Shown here: one piece after another, positions 41,875-51,073 of the stretch | How positions within the stretch are numbered: position 1 is the stretch's first letter | How the letters are laid out: every line of letters begins with the position of its first letter | Origin: UBA5072 sp041737175 | GTDB lineage: Bacteria; Bacteroidota; Bacteroidia; Bacteroidales; UBA10428 | DNA: 64,000 nt | Assembly: GCA_041737175.1 (NCBI GenBank) | Contig: JBGSSF010000012.1 | Coordinates: 62,001-126,000, forward strand | Direction of reading: 5' to 3' | The notes under the pieces: model-generated | Told to the model about the DNA's origin: nothing | Seen by the model: only the letters and a program-made list of their open reading frames with translations | The model's database searches: none | Program-made: the position numbers and the translations under genes

Positions 41875-43146
41875 ATGACAGAAGATTTTCTCCATTTCAT
41901 TTGGAAATACGGACTTTTTGAACGTGCCGGAATGATAAGTAATTCCGGCGAAGAAGTCCATGTGATTGTGCTTGGTGAACACAATACCGATGCCGGTCCC
42001 GATTTCCTGAATGCACGCGTTAAAATTGGGCAAACCACCTGGGCGGGTAATATTGAAATTCACCTGTATTCGTCAGATTGGTATGAACACGGACACGGAA
42101 GCGACAAAGCCTATGATAATGTAATTCTGCATGTCGTCCATCGGAACAATCAACCGGTTACCAGGTCCGGCGGTGAAATCATTCCTACAATAGAACTTCA
42201 TTTTGATCCTGCCTGGTTTGAGAACTACCGGCTGCTGTTAAACAGCAAGGGAAACCTTCCCTGTCAGTCCCGATTAAAAAACCTGGATCCCTTTATATTG
42301 GATTTGTGGCTAAATTCTCTGGTGGTGGAGAGGTTGCAGCAAAAAGCGGTGTTCATTTCCGATCTGCTGGATAAGTATAAAAATAACTGGGAGGAAGCTT
42401 TTTACATCAGCCTTGCCCGCAGTTTTGGATTCGGATTGAATGCCGCACCCTTTGAAATGTTGGCCAGGTCCGTTTCATTGCTGCAGCTCTCGCGCAGCAG
42501 AAACAGTATTTTTCAGGTTGAGGCCATCTTAATGGGGCAGGCAGGCTTTTTAACGGATGCTGTCATGTTCTCAGGATATTATAACGATCTGCGGCAGGAG
42601 TATCTTCATCTCCGGAAAAAATTCGGACTGAAGCCCCTGGAAAAGCATTTGTGGAAGTTTTTACGATTGCGCCCGATGAATTTTCCGACTATCCGGATTG
42701 CCCAATTTGCGGCTTTGCTTGCCAGGAATGAAGGTTTACTCTCGAACATTCTGGCCTGTGATAAGATGGATGGCCTGTGGAAATATTTCAATGTTCATGC
42801 TTCTCAATTCTGGAATACCCATTATACTTTTGAGAATATTTCTCCCAACAGGATAAAAGCGATCGGAACTGATGCATTCCGGGTGATCGTGATCAATGCG
42901 GTAATTCCCTTTCTCTTTGTTTACGGTCAACATTCAGGCAATGAAATTTTGAAAGAACGGTCGCTCGAATGGCTAATCCAATTGCCGGCTGAGGATAACC
43001 GCCTGGTTGCCCGTTGGAAAAACGCAGGTATTGAAGCCGAAACTGCATTTTACAGCCAGGGTTTGCTTCAGATGTCGAAAAACTATTGCAGCAGAAAGCG
43101 TTGCCTGGCATGCTCCATCGGGATGAATATCATAACCGGGGGCTAA
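41875..43146 (+). CDS. DUF2851 family protein
   Basis: 423 residues. The opening TEDFLHFIWKYGLFE, then GEHNTDAGPDFLNARVKIG, TWAGNIEIHLYSSDWYEHGHGSDKAYDNVILHVVH is the hallmark of DUF2851, and CSRKRCLACSIGMNII with a Cys pattern is at the C-terminus. The spaced His and Asp residues suggest a metal or nuclease-like site, but function is unknown. The stop codon and the last residues (TGG) are encoded within a hairpin-rich repeat (43136-43195), so the C-terminus may have been reset by that element. Confidence 0.85.
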   Translation: MTEDFLHFIWKYGLFERAGMISNSGEEVHVIVLGEHNTDAGPDFLNARVKIGQTTWAGNIEIHLYSSDWYEHGHGSDKAYDNVILHVVHRNNQPVTRSGGEIIPTIELHFDPAWFENYRLLLNSKGNLPCQSRLKNLDPFILDLWLNSLVVERLQQKAVFISDLLDKYKNNWEEAFYISLARSFGFGLNAAPFEMLARSVSLLQLSRSRNSIFQVEAILMGQAGFLTDAVMFSGYYNDLRQEYLHLRKKFGLKPLEKHLWKFLRLRPMNFPTIRIAQFAALLARNEGLLSNILACDKMDGLWKYFNVHASQFWNTHYTFENISPNRIKAIGTDAFRVIVINAVIPFLFVYGQHSGNEILKERSLEWLIQLPAEDNRLVARWKNAGIEAETAFYSQGLLQMSKNYCSRKRCLACSIGMNIITGG

Positions 43147-43195
43147 AGCCCGAGTTTGGGGCTATTACCGGCCCCCAGGCTATAGCCCGGGGCTA
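43136..43195. repeat. Hairpin-rich GC element overlapping the DUF2851 gene end
   Basis: Three short stems in 60 nt: GGGCT-AA-AGCCC (43140-43151), GGGGC/GCCCC (43158-43175) and the palindrome GGCTATAGCC (43178-43187). It has the look of a small dispersed palindromic element. Confidence 0.6.
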
Positions 43196-43352
43196 TTGAA
43201 AACATGCCATAACAAGACATAGTGCTATTTGGTAACTCAAGATTACTAGCCCCAAATGCCAGGACATTTAAATTTCCTTAAAAAATATTTGGATACTTCA
43301 AACCAATGATGTACATTTGATATCAAAATAGTATCATTAAAATATCAAACCA

Positions 43353-44207
43353 ATGAAAACAGAAAAAGCTATTCAACCCATCAGCGGGTATGTCATGGTT
43401 GCCATTGAGGTTGTTCTCCTGGCAGCTCTAATCCTGGCCGGCATTAACCAAATCGTATGGCTGGTCATTGTCCTGGTCATCCTTGTTGGCTTTATCACTC
43501 CCGGTTACTTCATCATCAACCCAAATTCATCCAAGGTGTTGTTGTTGTTCGGCGCCTACTCGGGAAGCGTGAAGAAATACGGATTCTTCTGGATGGTACC
43601 TTTCTATATAAGAAAAGAAATCTCGCTCAGGGCCCGTAATTTTGAAAGTGACAAGATCAAGGTCAACGATAAAATCGGGAATCCGGTGCTTATCAGTGTG
43701 ATCCTGGTTTGGAGGGTGAACGACACCTTTAAGGCTGCTTTTGAAGTTGACAATTATGAAGATTTTGTGAAAGTACAGACCGACTCTGCCGTGCGCAAAC
43801 TTGCCGGTACCTATCCGTATGATCACTTTGAGGATGAGCGGGCTGACATTACCCTGAGTTCAAACTTTGAGCAGGTCAACAGCAATCTGGAAAAGGAAAT
43901 CTCGGAGAGGCTTGAAATGGCAGGTCTTCATGTCATTGAGGCACGTATTGCTTATTTGGCTTATGCTCCTGAAATTGCACAGGCCATGTTGCGTCGGCAG
44001 CAGGCTACAGCCACGGTTGCCGCAAGGTTTAAGATTGTTGAAGGGGCAGTGGGAATGGTTGAAAACGCGCTTCAAATGCTTTCGAAAAAGGGCCTCATTA
44101 ATCTCGATGAGGAGCGGAAGGCTTCCATGGTCAGCAACCTGCTGGTTGTGCTTTGCGGTGACAGTCATGTTGAGCCGGTGATCAATACAGGAACATTACA
44201 CCAATAG
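43353..44207 (+). CDS. SPFH/band 7 membrane protein
   Basis: 284 residues. Two hydrophobic helices (about 13-31 and 33-52), then an SPFH domain: GYFIINPNSSKVLLLFGAYSGSVKKYGFFWMVPF, SLRARNFESDKIKVNDKIGNPVLISVILVWRVND, VQTDSAVRKLAGTYPYD, then the C-terminal helix (APEIAQAMLRRQQATATVAARFKIVEGAVGMVENAL). SPFH proteins form large membrane-bound rings that scaffold proteases or membrane microdomains. The stop is 3 nt before a ribbon-helix-helix gene, which suggests a functional pair. Confidence 0.85.
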   Translation: MKTEKAIQPISGYVMVAIEVVLLAALILAGINQIVWLVIVLVILVGFITPGYFIINPNSSKVLLLFGAYSGSVKKYGFFWMVPFYIRKEISLRARNFESDKIKVNDKIGNPVLISVILVWRVNDTFKAAFEVDNYEDFVKVQTDSAVRKLAGTYPYDHFEDERADITLSSNFEQVNSNLEKEISERLEMAGLHVIEARIAYLAYAPEIAQAMLRRQQATATVAARFKIVEGAVGMVENALQMLSKKGLINLDEERKASMVSNLLVVLCGDSHVEPVINTGTLHQ

Positions 44208-44210
44208 GAA

Positions 44211-44378
44211 ATGTCAGAGAAGAAGTCATTTGTCCTGAGGATTGACGCGGAAACCATGAAAAAGATCGAGAAATGGGCTGCCGATGAGTTCAGAAGTGTG
44301 AACGGACAAATTGAATGGATGCTGAGCCGGAGCCTGAAAGAGGCAGGACGCATGAAGCATAAAGAACAGCAGGAGTAG
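44211..44378 (+). CDS. Arc-like ribbon-helix-helix small protein
   Basis: 55 residues, MSEKKSFVLRIDAETMKKI then EKWAADEFRSVNGQIEWMLSR, then SLKEAGR: the beta strand (FVLRID) and two helices of Arc/MetJ-type ribbon-helix-helix proteins. It follows the SPFH gene by 3 nt (TAGgaaATG), so it is translated from the same mRNA. Arc-like proteins bind DNA as dimers, but an alternative is a small adaptor of the SPFH complex. Confidence 0.8.
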   Translation: MSEKKSFVLRIDAETMKKIEKWAADEFRSVNGQIEWMLSRSLKEAGRMKHKEQQE

Positions 44379-44398
44379 GTATTTTTTGTGCAGAATTT

Positions 44399-44429
44399 GT
44401 TGATTTGTAAAAAAAAATAAATACTTTTG
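44399..44429 (+). promoter_or_regulatory. Promoter of rpsO
   Basis: TGTTG with TTG at 44400-44402, 19-nt spacer, TACTTTTG at 44422-44429, and then 38 nt to the rpsO ATG at 44468. Confidence 0.65.
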
Positions 44430-44467
44430 CAATTCAAATTTTGAAGAAGTGTAATTTATTAGAACCT

Positions 44468-44737
44468 ATGTATTTAACAACAGAAAACAAAAAGGAGATT
44501 TTTAAATCATTCGGTAAATCAGAAACCAATACCGGCGGGGCTGAGAGTCAGGTTGCCTTGTTCACCCACAGGATTAATCATCTTACTGAGCATTTAAAAA
44601 CCAGTAAAAAAGACTTCGGCACCCAGCGTGCACTTCTCAGGTTAGTTGGCAAGCGCAGAAGGCTTCTCGATTATCTCCGCACCCGCGATATCGAAAGATA
44701 CCGGTCTATCATAAAAGAACTGAATCTACGTAAATAA
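44468..44737 (+). CDS. rpsO: 30S ribosomal protein S15
   Basis: 89 residues from ATG 44468 (MYLTTENKKEIFKSFG), matching the family length; an in-frame ATG nine codons upstream would add an atypical tail. The core FTHRINHLTEHLKTSKKDFGTQRALLRLVGKRRRLLDYL is the S15 rRNA-binding signature. It binds 16S rRNA helices 20-22 early in assembly. rpsO-pnp order is widespread in bacteria and found here with a terminator between. Confidence 0.98.
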   Translation: MYLTTENKKEIFKSFGKSETNTGGAESQVALFTHRINHLTEHLKTSKKDFGTQRALLRLVGKRRRLLDYLRTRDIERYRSIIKELNLRK

Positions 44738-44738
44738 C

Positions 44739-44774
44739 AAAGAAAAGGGCAATTTTGAAATTGCCTTTTTCTTT
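44739..44774 (+). terminator. rpsO-pnp intergenic terminator
   Basis: A 17-bp stem: GGCAATTT with AAATTGCC extended by AAAGAAAAG with TTTTTCTTT, giving a T-rich right arm. It can cap rpsO transcripts, with partial read-through to pnp. Confidence 0.8.
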
Positions 44775-44818
44775 TCCAATATGGCCCGATACGGGCCATT
44801 CATTTAATTCAATACAAT

Positions 44819-47062
44819 ATGTTTAAGACATTTCAAAAAACAATCACCCTTGATGACGGTAGAACCATTACCATTGAAACCGGTAAGCTGGCAAAGCAGG
44901 CAGACGGATCAGTGGTAGTGAGGATGGGCAACACCATGTTGCTGGCCTCAGTGGTATCTGCAAAAGAAGGTGCTCCCGATAGTGATTTTATGCCCCTTCA
45001 GGTTGAGTACAAGGAAAAGTTTGCTGCTATTGGTCGTTTTCCCGGCGGATTCTTAAAAAGAGAATCACGTCCAAGCGATTATGAAATACTGATTTCCAGA
45101 TTAATTGACCGGGCTTTACGTCCGCTGTTCCCCGAAGATTATCATGCAGAGACTTTTGTAAACGTGATGCTGATATCCGCGGATAAAGAGACCATGCCCG
45201 ATGCGCTGGCCGGTTTGGCTGCATCATCGGCCTTAATGGTTTCTGATGTTCCTTTCAATGGACCCATTTCAGAAGTGCGAGTATCCCGGATCGATGGAAA
45301 ATTTATCATTAATCCTCCCTTCACGGACCTTTCAAAATCCGACATTGATATCATGGTGGCTGCAACACCTGAGCACATTGTCATGGTTGAAGGTGAAATG
45401 AGTGAAGTCTCCGAGGAGGATATGCTTGAAGCCCTGAAATTCGCCCATGAAGCTATTAAGGTACAATGCAAAGCCCAGACAGAGCTCATGGAAGAAGCCG
45501 GTAAAAGCAAAAAGCGTGAATATTCCCATGAGGTGCATGACGAGGAACTCCGGAAAAAAGTCTGGGAGGAAGGTTATGACAAGTTTTACCAGATTGTTAA
45601 AAATACTCCGGCCAAGCACGAACGTCATGATGCACTTGAAAAAGTACGCACTGATTTCATAGCCTCTTTTCCCGAAGGCACCGAAATAAAGGAAGTACTT
45701 ATAAACCGGTACTTCCATGATGTCGAAAAGGAAGCTGTCCGCAATCTTATCCTGCAGGAAGGATTACGGGTAGATGGCCGCAAGACCACAGAAATCAGGC
45801 CCATCTGGTGCGATGTTGATTATCTTCCTGCAGCTCATGGTTCTGCTGTTTTCACGCGGGGCGAAACTCAATCGCTTACCTCCGTTACCCTTGGAACCAA
45901 GCTCGATGAAAAAGCAATTGATGAAGTGCTGATTCAGGGAACTGAAAAATTCGTGCTGCACTATAACTTCCCTCCATTTTCAACAGGTGAAGCCAGACCT
46001 TCACGCGGCATTAGCCGACGTGAGGTCGGACACGGCAACCTGGCTCACCGGGCACTGAAAAGGATGATCCCTGCTGATAATGCATATGCCATCCGCGTCG
46101 TATCCGATATTCTCGAATCAAACGGTTCCTCCAGTATGGCGACTGTATGTGCCGGAACCATGGCGCTTATGGACGCAGGCGTGAAAATTCAGAAACCTGT
46201 TTCCGGTATTGCCATGGGATTGATCACCGATGAAAAGACCGGTAAATTTGCCATACTCTCTGATATTCTGGGTGATGAGGATCACTTGGGTGATATGGAC
46301 TTCAAGGTGGCAGGAACCCGCGATGGCATCACCGCTACCCAAATGGATATCAAGGTAAAGGGACTTACATTTGACGTTCTCAAAAAAGCGCTCGCTCAAG
46401 CCCATGAAGGTAGAATGCACATCCTGGGTAAGCTTGTTGAGGCCATACCTGAACCCAGGGCTGATTATAAGCCACAGGTACCACGCATGGTTCAAATATC
46501 CATCCCCAAAGAGCTGATCGGTGCGGTAATAGGCCCCGGAGGCAGAGTGATACAGGATATCCAGGCCAAAACAGGAGCTGTTATTAATATTGAAGAAGTT
46601 GACGGAAGAGGCGAGGTAAGTGTTTATTCTGCCGACAAGGCTTCTATTGATGCCGCCCTGGCCAGGATCAACGCAATTGTTGAACAACCGGAAGCCGGTA
46701 AGGTATACAAGGGAGTCGTCAAAGGAATCCAAACCTTTGGCGCCTTTGTTGAAATTCTGCCCGGCAAGCAGGGATTGCTGCATATTTCCGAACTCGACTG
46801 GCAGCGGGTTGAAAAAGTTGAAGACATTCTTAAGGAAGGTGATGAAGTGGAGGTTAAACTGCTCGAAATTGACACGAAAAGCGGTAAACTCAGCCTTTCA
46901 CGAAAAGTATTGCTACCTGTACCCGAAGGCTATGTTCCACCCGCTCATTCAGCAAGGCCTCATGAATCAAGAGGTGACTCAAGGGGCAGAAGGGACTCAC
47001 GGGACTCACGGGATGGACGTGATCGACGTGAACACCGGGGTAATCGCGAACGCAGGGATTAG
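44819..47062 (+). CDS. pnp: Polynucleotide phosphorylase
   Basis: 747 residues. It degrades RNA 3' to 5' with phosphate. Two RNase PH-like domains (about 1-320 and 330-550; EYKEKFAAIGRFPGGFLKRESRP and HYNFPPFSTGEARPSRGISRREVGHG), a KH domain (IPKELIGAVIGPGGRVIQDIQ), an S1 domain (GVVKGIQTFGAFVEILPGKQGLLHIS) and a charged Arg/Asp/Gly-rich tail with repeated SRD/GRD units from about residue 715. The tail is low-complexity and could bind RNA or degradosome partners. Confidence 0.98.
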   Translation: MFKTFQKTITLDDGRTITIETGKLAKQADGSVVVRMGNTMLLASVVSAKEGAPDSDFMPLQVEYKEKFAAIGRFPGGFLKRESRPSDYEILISRLIDRALRPLFPEDYHAETFVNVMLISADKETMPDALAGLAASSALMVSDVPFNGPISEVRVSRIDGKFIINPPFTDLSKSDIDIMVAATPEHIVMVEGEMSEVSEEDMLEALKFAHEAIKVQCKAQTELMEEAGKSKKREYSHEVHDEELRKKVWEEGYDKFYQIVKNTPAKHERHDALEKVRTDFIASFPEGTEIKEVLINRYFHDVEKEAVRNLILQEGLRVDGRKTTEIRPIWCDVDYLPAAHGSAVFTRGETQSLTSVTLGTKLDEKAIDEVLIQGTEKFVLHYNFPPFSTGEARPSRGISRREVGHGNLAHRALKRMIPADNAYAIRVVSDILESNGSSSMATVCAGTMALMDAGVKIQKPVSGIAMGLITDEKTGKFAILSDILGDEDHLGDMDFKVAGTRDGITATQMDIKVKGLTFDVLKKALAQAHEGRMHILGKLVEAIPEPRADYKPQVPRMVQISIPKELIGAVIGPGGRVIQDIQAKTGAVINIEEVDGRGEVSVYSADKASIDAALARINAIVEQPEAGKVYKGVVKGIQTFGAFVEILPGKQGLLHISELDWQRVEKVEDILKEGDEVEVKLLEIDTKSGKLSLSRKVLLPVPEGYVPPAHSARPHESRGDSRGRRDSRDSRDGRDRREHRGNRERRD

Positions 47063-47441
47063 AAAAAGATCGGCTTTGGGATATGTATGAAAAATGTAAT
47101 TTATTCCCAAAATTGTGTAACACTTAATAATTGGTGAGTGGCTACCTTGCAATTACAAATATTTTTGTATCAGTAAACCAGGCTGATAAATAAATTTATT
47201 TTCACACCTGATTTACTTTTTTTTGTAATTATAATTTTTTGGCCCGGTTTTTGAAAACGATGGAGGCATCAATCGATCGGTGAGGTTGCCCTTAATATGA
47301 ACAGTATTTTATATTTTTATTATCTTTGTTTATAAATAGTACTGTTTAAGGGCAAATAAACTGATAACATTTTGTAAGTTTGTAAACGCCATAATCTTAC
47401 ATAGCTTTTTTCAGAATTGTAAAACAAATAACTATTGAATC
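47063..47441. other. 380-nt AT-rich gap with dyad around a promoter
   Basis: No gene. TGCCCTTAATATGAACAGTA (47287-47306) and TACTGTTTAAGGGCA (47340-47354) form an interrupted dyad (the left arm has 5 extra bases), and TATCTTTG, a -7 box, lies between them at 47321-47328. This is a likely operator-flanked promoter with a leader of about 110 nt for the lipoprotein gene at 47442. Confidence 0.55.
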
Positions 47442-49166
47442 ATGAAGAAAATTAAACTGAACTACCTAACCATTCTTGTTCTTGCCGCTTTTTTTATAAG
47501 CGGTTGCGCCGGGCTCACCAAAATGAGGGACGAATCCGGTACAGTTTCATACCAGGTTAACCCCAACCCCCTTGTTGAACAAGGCGGTGATGTTAAGGTG
47601 ACTGGTGATGTGAAATTCCCCGAAAAATATTTCAATAAGAAAGCAGTTATTGTTGCTACTCCTGTTTTGAAATATGACGGCGGCCAGGTTGAATTCCCCA
47701 CTACCACCCTGCAGGGTGAAAAGGTTGAAGCCAACAATAAAGTGATCCCTTATGACGGCGGAGGTTATACCTTCAGCGGTTCCGTTCCCTACAAACCCGA
47801 GCTGATGAAATCAGAACTTGTAGTAAACTATTCGGCCCGTATTAAAGAAGGTGACCCCGTTGAATTCGGATCCACAAAAATTGCTGACGGTGTTGTTGCC
47901 ACTTCAACTCTTGTAAAGGTTGATCCTCAGACGGTTTCTATGAACGATAATTTCAAGAGGATTATTCCTGAAAGCTATACAGCCGACATTCATTATGTTA
48001 TCAACAAGGCCGATGTTCGCAGAACTGAACTCAAGTCTGAAGATGTTGTTGCTCTTGAACAGAAAATGGTTGAGGCCAAAGCTACTCCCAACAAACAGAT
48101 CAAAGCCGCTAAGATTTCTGCCTATGCTTCACCGGATGGCGCTCTTGACCTGAATGAAAAACTATCGGCCAACCGTGAAAAATCAGCTGAAAAATATTTC
48201 AAGAAAGCACTGAAAGACAAAAAAATCACCGAAGCCGAAGCTGAAGGTTTCCTCAGCATGATGACCACACCGGAAGACTGGGAAGGTTTCAAAGCTTTGA
48301 TGGAAAAATCAAGCATTCAGGACAAGGAATTGATCCTTCGCGTATTGTCAATGTATTCCGACCCGGTAGTCAGGGAAAAAGAAATCAAGAACATTTCTTC
48401 AGCTTATAAGGAAATAGCTGACGACGTTCTCCCACAGCTCCGCCGTTCAGTTATGAGCGTGGATGTTGATGTAGTTGGCAAATCCGACGAGGAATTGTTA
48501 AAACTCGGACTCAGCGATCCCAAAACTTTGAATCTTGAAGAAGTTCTGTATGCTGCCACCCTTACCAATGATCTGAAGGAAAAGGCCGCTATTTACAAAG
48601 CTGCTTCTGAGGCTTTTCCGCAGTGCATCAGGGCCCACAATAACCTGGGAAGTACATTACTGCAACAGGGCAATGTAAATGATGCCAAAGCTGCTTTGAC
48701 AGCTGCAAACGCACTTAAAGACAATGCTACTGTAAAAGCAAACCTTGGCGCAGTTGCACTTGCCGAAGGTGATCTCAAAACCGCTGAAGAACTCCTTACC
48801 GCCGCTATGAGCGCCGGTGACGCTCCCAGCTACAACCTGGGCATCATTAAGATCAAACAGGGTGACTATGCTGCTGCTGCCAACTATTTCGGCAACAAGC
48901 CTTCATTCAACGCAGCCCTGGCTCAGATGCTCAATGGCGGTAATGAAAAAGCCATTGCTACGCTGAATTCACTTGGCGATGTTAAGGACGGCTGGGTTTA
49001 TTACCTGAAAGCTGTCGCCAGCGCAAGAGGTGGTGTTGCCGAAGGTGTTGTTAACAACCTGCGTCAGGCAATCAGCCTTGATCCGAGCATTAAAGCCTAT
49101 GCACTTAAGGATGCTGAAATGCTGAAATTCGTTACCAATGAAGCTGTTGCAGCACTTCTGAAGTAA
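47442..49166 (+). CDS. TPR-containing lipoprotein
   Basis: 574 residues. Lipoprotein signal with ISGCAG. The first part (about 30-170) is beta-rich (GGDVKVTGDVKFPEKYF), a middle part has an OmpA-like stretch (ADIHYVINKADVRRTELK.. AAKISAYASPDGALDLNEKLSANREKSAEKYF, matching peptidoglycan-binding OmpA_C order), and tetratricopeptide repeats follow (about 375-560, CIRAHNNLGSTLLQQGNVNDAKAAL, AVALAEGDLKTAEELLTAA). Codon use is even and the gene ends in a strong terminator, as in abundant envelope proteins. It may tether the outer membrane to peptidoglycan and hold partner proteins; that is inference. Confidence 0.75.
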   Translation: MKKIKLNYLTILVLAAFFISGCAGLTKMRDESGTVSYQVNPNPLVEQGGDVKVTGDVKFPEKYFNKKAVIVATPVLKYDGGQVEFPTTTLQGEKVEANNKVIPYDGGGYTFSGSVPYKPELMKSELVVNYSARIKEGDPVEFGSTKIADGVVATSTLVKVDPQTVSMNDNFKRIIPESYTADIHYVINKADVRRTELKSEDVVALEQKMVEAKATPNKQIKAAKISAYASPDGALDLNEKLSANREKSAEKYFKKALKDKKITEAEAEGFLSMMTTPEDWEGFKALMEKSSIQDKELILRVLSMYSDPVVREKEIKNISSAYKEIADDVLPQLRRSVMSVDVDVVGKSDEELLKLGLSDPKTLNLEEVLYAATLTNDLKEKAAIYKAASEAFPQCIRAHNNLGSTLLQQGNVNDAKAALTAANALKDNATVKANLGAVALAEGDLKTAEELLTAAMSAGDAPSYNLGIIKIKQGDYAAAANYFGNKPSFNAALAQMLNGGNEKAIATLNSLGDVKDGWVYYLKAVASARGGVAEGVVNNLRQAISLDPSIKAYALKDAEMLKFVTNEAVAALLK

Positions 49167-49183
49167 TTGATCTGCCACAAACA

Positions 49184-49221
49184 TAAAAAAAACCCTCCCG
49201 CTTCGGCAGGAGGGTTTTTTT
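49184..49221. terminator. Bidirectional terminator
   Basis: AACCCTCC (49191-49198) pairs with GGAGGGTT (49209-49216), flanked by a run of A on the left and seven T on the right. It serves the lipoprotein gene and the convergent membrane protein gene. Confidence 0.93.
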
Positions 49222-49223
49222 GT

Positions 49224-49961
49224 TTATGCCTCAACAGGGACTGCATTCTTCTGCATCAATACCGATTCATACAAACTGGCAAATGAACCGGAAACCCATA
49301 TGGCTGCGGGAAACACCCCAACAACCAAAAGACACAGGCCTGCAATATAAATGAAGAAGGAAACAATGGCCATGAAGAATATGGTCCACCCATGTCCTCT
49401 TGTCATTTTCCAGCTCTCTTCTACGGCTATAATGGGATCAAGCTTTTTATCCATGACAAGATAACCTACAAAGGCCAGACGGCATGCGATTATGATACCG
49501 GGGATGAAGAGCGCAATGAATCCGAGCATGATCAGGGCCGATGTAAGCAGGTTGGCCAAAACAATTCCCAGGTAATTCTGCCGGAATCCGTCTATCAGCA
49601 TATTGAAATCAGGACGGGTATCCCTAACGGCCTGTAAAAACATCATTTTGCCCCCGTACCTGAAAACAGGCACAATCAACAAAGTATAAGCCAGGGCAAA
49701 TAAGGCAAGGATAGAGGCAAACAATCCAAAGGCAACCAGTCTGAAAGTGGGGAAATTCCAGTCCCAATCCCTGTCCCACCGCCAGTTATCATGATCCGAG
49801 GGATCGATATTCCACCGGAAAGTGTCCATCGGTCCAATTACGATACCCACAATGATCACAACCAGAAAAAGCACCAGAAAATACTTTTCCATTACCTTCC
49901 AGCTATGGCCGAAACTGTTGTTGAATGAAGGAGCAAGTTTACTTTGTTCAATGGTTTCCAT
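49224..49961 (-). CDS. Polytopic membrane protein
   Basis: 245 residues with about five transmembrane helices (near 27-44, 75-100, 130-160, 190-215, 218-235) and an unusual Asp/Trp-rich loop (NIDPSDHDNWRWDRDWDW). The pattern WKMTRGHGWTIFFMAIVSF resembles the glycerophosphoryl-diesterase membrane-like/DUF975-type family. Function unknown. It is divergent from the 7TM-LuxR gene, and the shared gap carries three related dyads. Confidence 0.65.
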   Translation of the reverse strand: METIEQSKLAPSFNNSFGHSWKVMEKYFLVLFLVVIIVGIVIGPMDTFRWNIDPSDHDNWRWDRDWDWNFPTFRLVAFGLFASILALFALAYTLLIVPVFRYGGKMMFLQAVRDTRPDFNMLIDGFRQNYLGIVLANLLTSALIMLGFIALFIPGIIIACRLAFVGYLVMDKKLDPIIAVEESWKMTRGHGWTIFFMAIVSFFIYIAGLCLLVVGVFPAAIWVSGSFASLYESVLMQKNAVPVEA

Positions 49962-50028
49962 TTTTCAAGGATTTAAAGTTTATAAAACTGAGACAAATGT
50001 AATTGTCCCCGGATTATCATGCTGCATA

Positions 50029-50084
50029 CCAAAGTAGTGTTTTGAAAAAATCCTACTAAAGTATGGAGCCCCCTACTTTGGTAG
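50029..50084. promoter_or_regulatory. Cluster of TACT/AGTA operator-like dyads
   Basis: CCAAAGTAG (50029-50037) and CTACTTTGG (50073-50081) are perfect inverse copies, and between them CCTACTAAAGTATGG contains TACT-AA-AGTA. The three motifs are spaced about 20 nt apart in the divergent gap, which suits cooperative binding by a dimeric LuxR-type regulator. Confidence 0.55.
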
Positions 50085-50133
50085 TGTTTAAATTTACCTT
50101 TAGATTCATGAAGGATAATTATTATCTTTAAAC

Positions 50134-51054
50134 ATGGTGAAATACATTATCGCGCTGGTCTTTATGTTGTCCGCGGCGATTGTCGCCAGCGGAATATTAA
50201 TATCCGCCAGGTTGAGAAACACTTATAAACAGGAGTGTTTTTCCTCGCTGATGTATTTCGAGACCTTTTATTTTACTTTTGGATTTTATGCCATCTGGGG
50301 GCAGGTTATCCTGGTTTCATTGCTTTCACAACTGATTACAGGGGAATTGATGAGCCGGACAAGTACTTTTCTGACCTTGCTTGGAACCCCTTTTATTTTT
50401 TTCACCTGGCTTATGTTGCAACGTTTTGTCATGGAATTATCCGGAAGAGATGCTCATTCTAAATTTATTGCGACCTATTTGCTGAGTTTTGCCTTGCTGG
50501 TAACCGGGATTTACTTTGTATTTCCCGTGTTCTCCGTGGTTGATCCCTTTACCATAATGAAAAATGGCTTCATGGTAATTAATTTTGCATATACCGTTAC
50601 TGCTGTCATCATTCTTCTTACCGGCCAGGTGAAAAAGGCAATGCTCCGAAGAACTGTATTGCGGCAAATCGCCGCAGGTCTTCTGATTAACATGCTGCTG
50701 CAAAATGTGATCCTCATTTTTTACCAGGGGAATGTTTATATCGCCATGGTCTTTATTCTGACCTATTTTATCGGTGGTGCCTTTATCCCTGTTTATATCC
50801 GTTACAAGGCCGATCTCTCCAGGATGATCACCGGTTCCGGATCCGGATATTCCCTGGATGAACTATGCAGGAATTATAATATTTCAGCCAGGGAAAGAGA
50901 CATCATTCATGAGATCTGTCAGGGCCTTTCCAACCAACAAATTGCAGATAAATTATTCATCAGCCTGCAGACAGTAAAAGACCACACCAGCAGGATTTAC
51001 GATAAAACAAATTGCAACAGCCGGACTCAATTAATCACGATGGTAAAGAAATAA
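50134..51054 (+). CDS. Membrane-bound LuxR-type transcription regulator
   Basis: 306 residues. Seven predicted transmembrane helices cover about 1-228, followed by a cytoplasmic LuxR/GerE helix-turn-helix (ISARERDIIHEICQGLSNQQIADKLFISLQTVKDHTSRIYDKTNCNSRTQL, about 253-303). It combines a membrane sensor and a DNA-binding domain on one chain, with no kinase. Likely to control the divergent membrane protein and itself through the TACT/AGTA dyads in front. Confidence 0.85.
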   Translation: MVKYIIALVFMLSAAIVASGILISARLRNTYKQECFSSLMYFETFYFTFGFYAIWGQVILVSLLSQLITGELMSRTSTFLTLLGTPFIFFTWLMLQRFVMELSGRDAHSKFIATYLLSFALLVTGIYFVFPVFSVVDPFTIMKNGFMVINFAYTVTAVIILLTGQVKKAMLRRTVLRQIAAGLLINMLLQNVILIFYQGNVYIAMVFILTYFIGGAFIPVYIRYKADLSRMITGSGSGYSLDELCRNYNISARERDIIHEICQGLSNQQIADKLFISLQTVKDHTSRIYDKTNCNSRTQLITMVKK

Positions 51055-51073
51055 GCCATTTTACGCTAGCACA

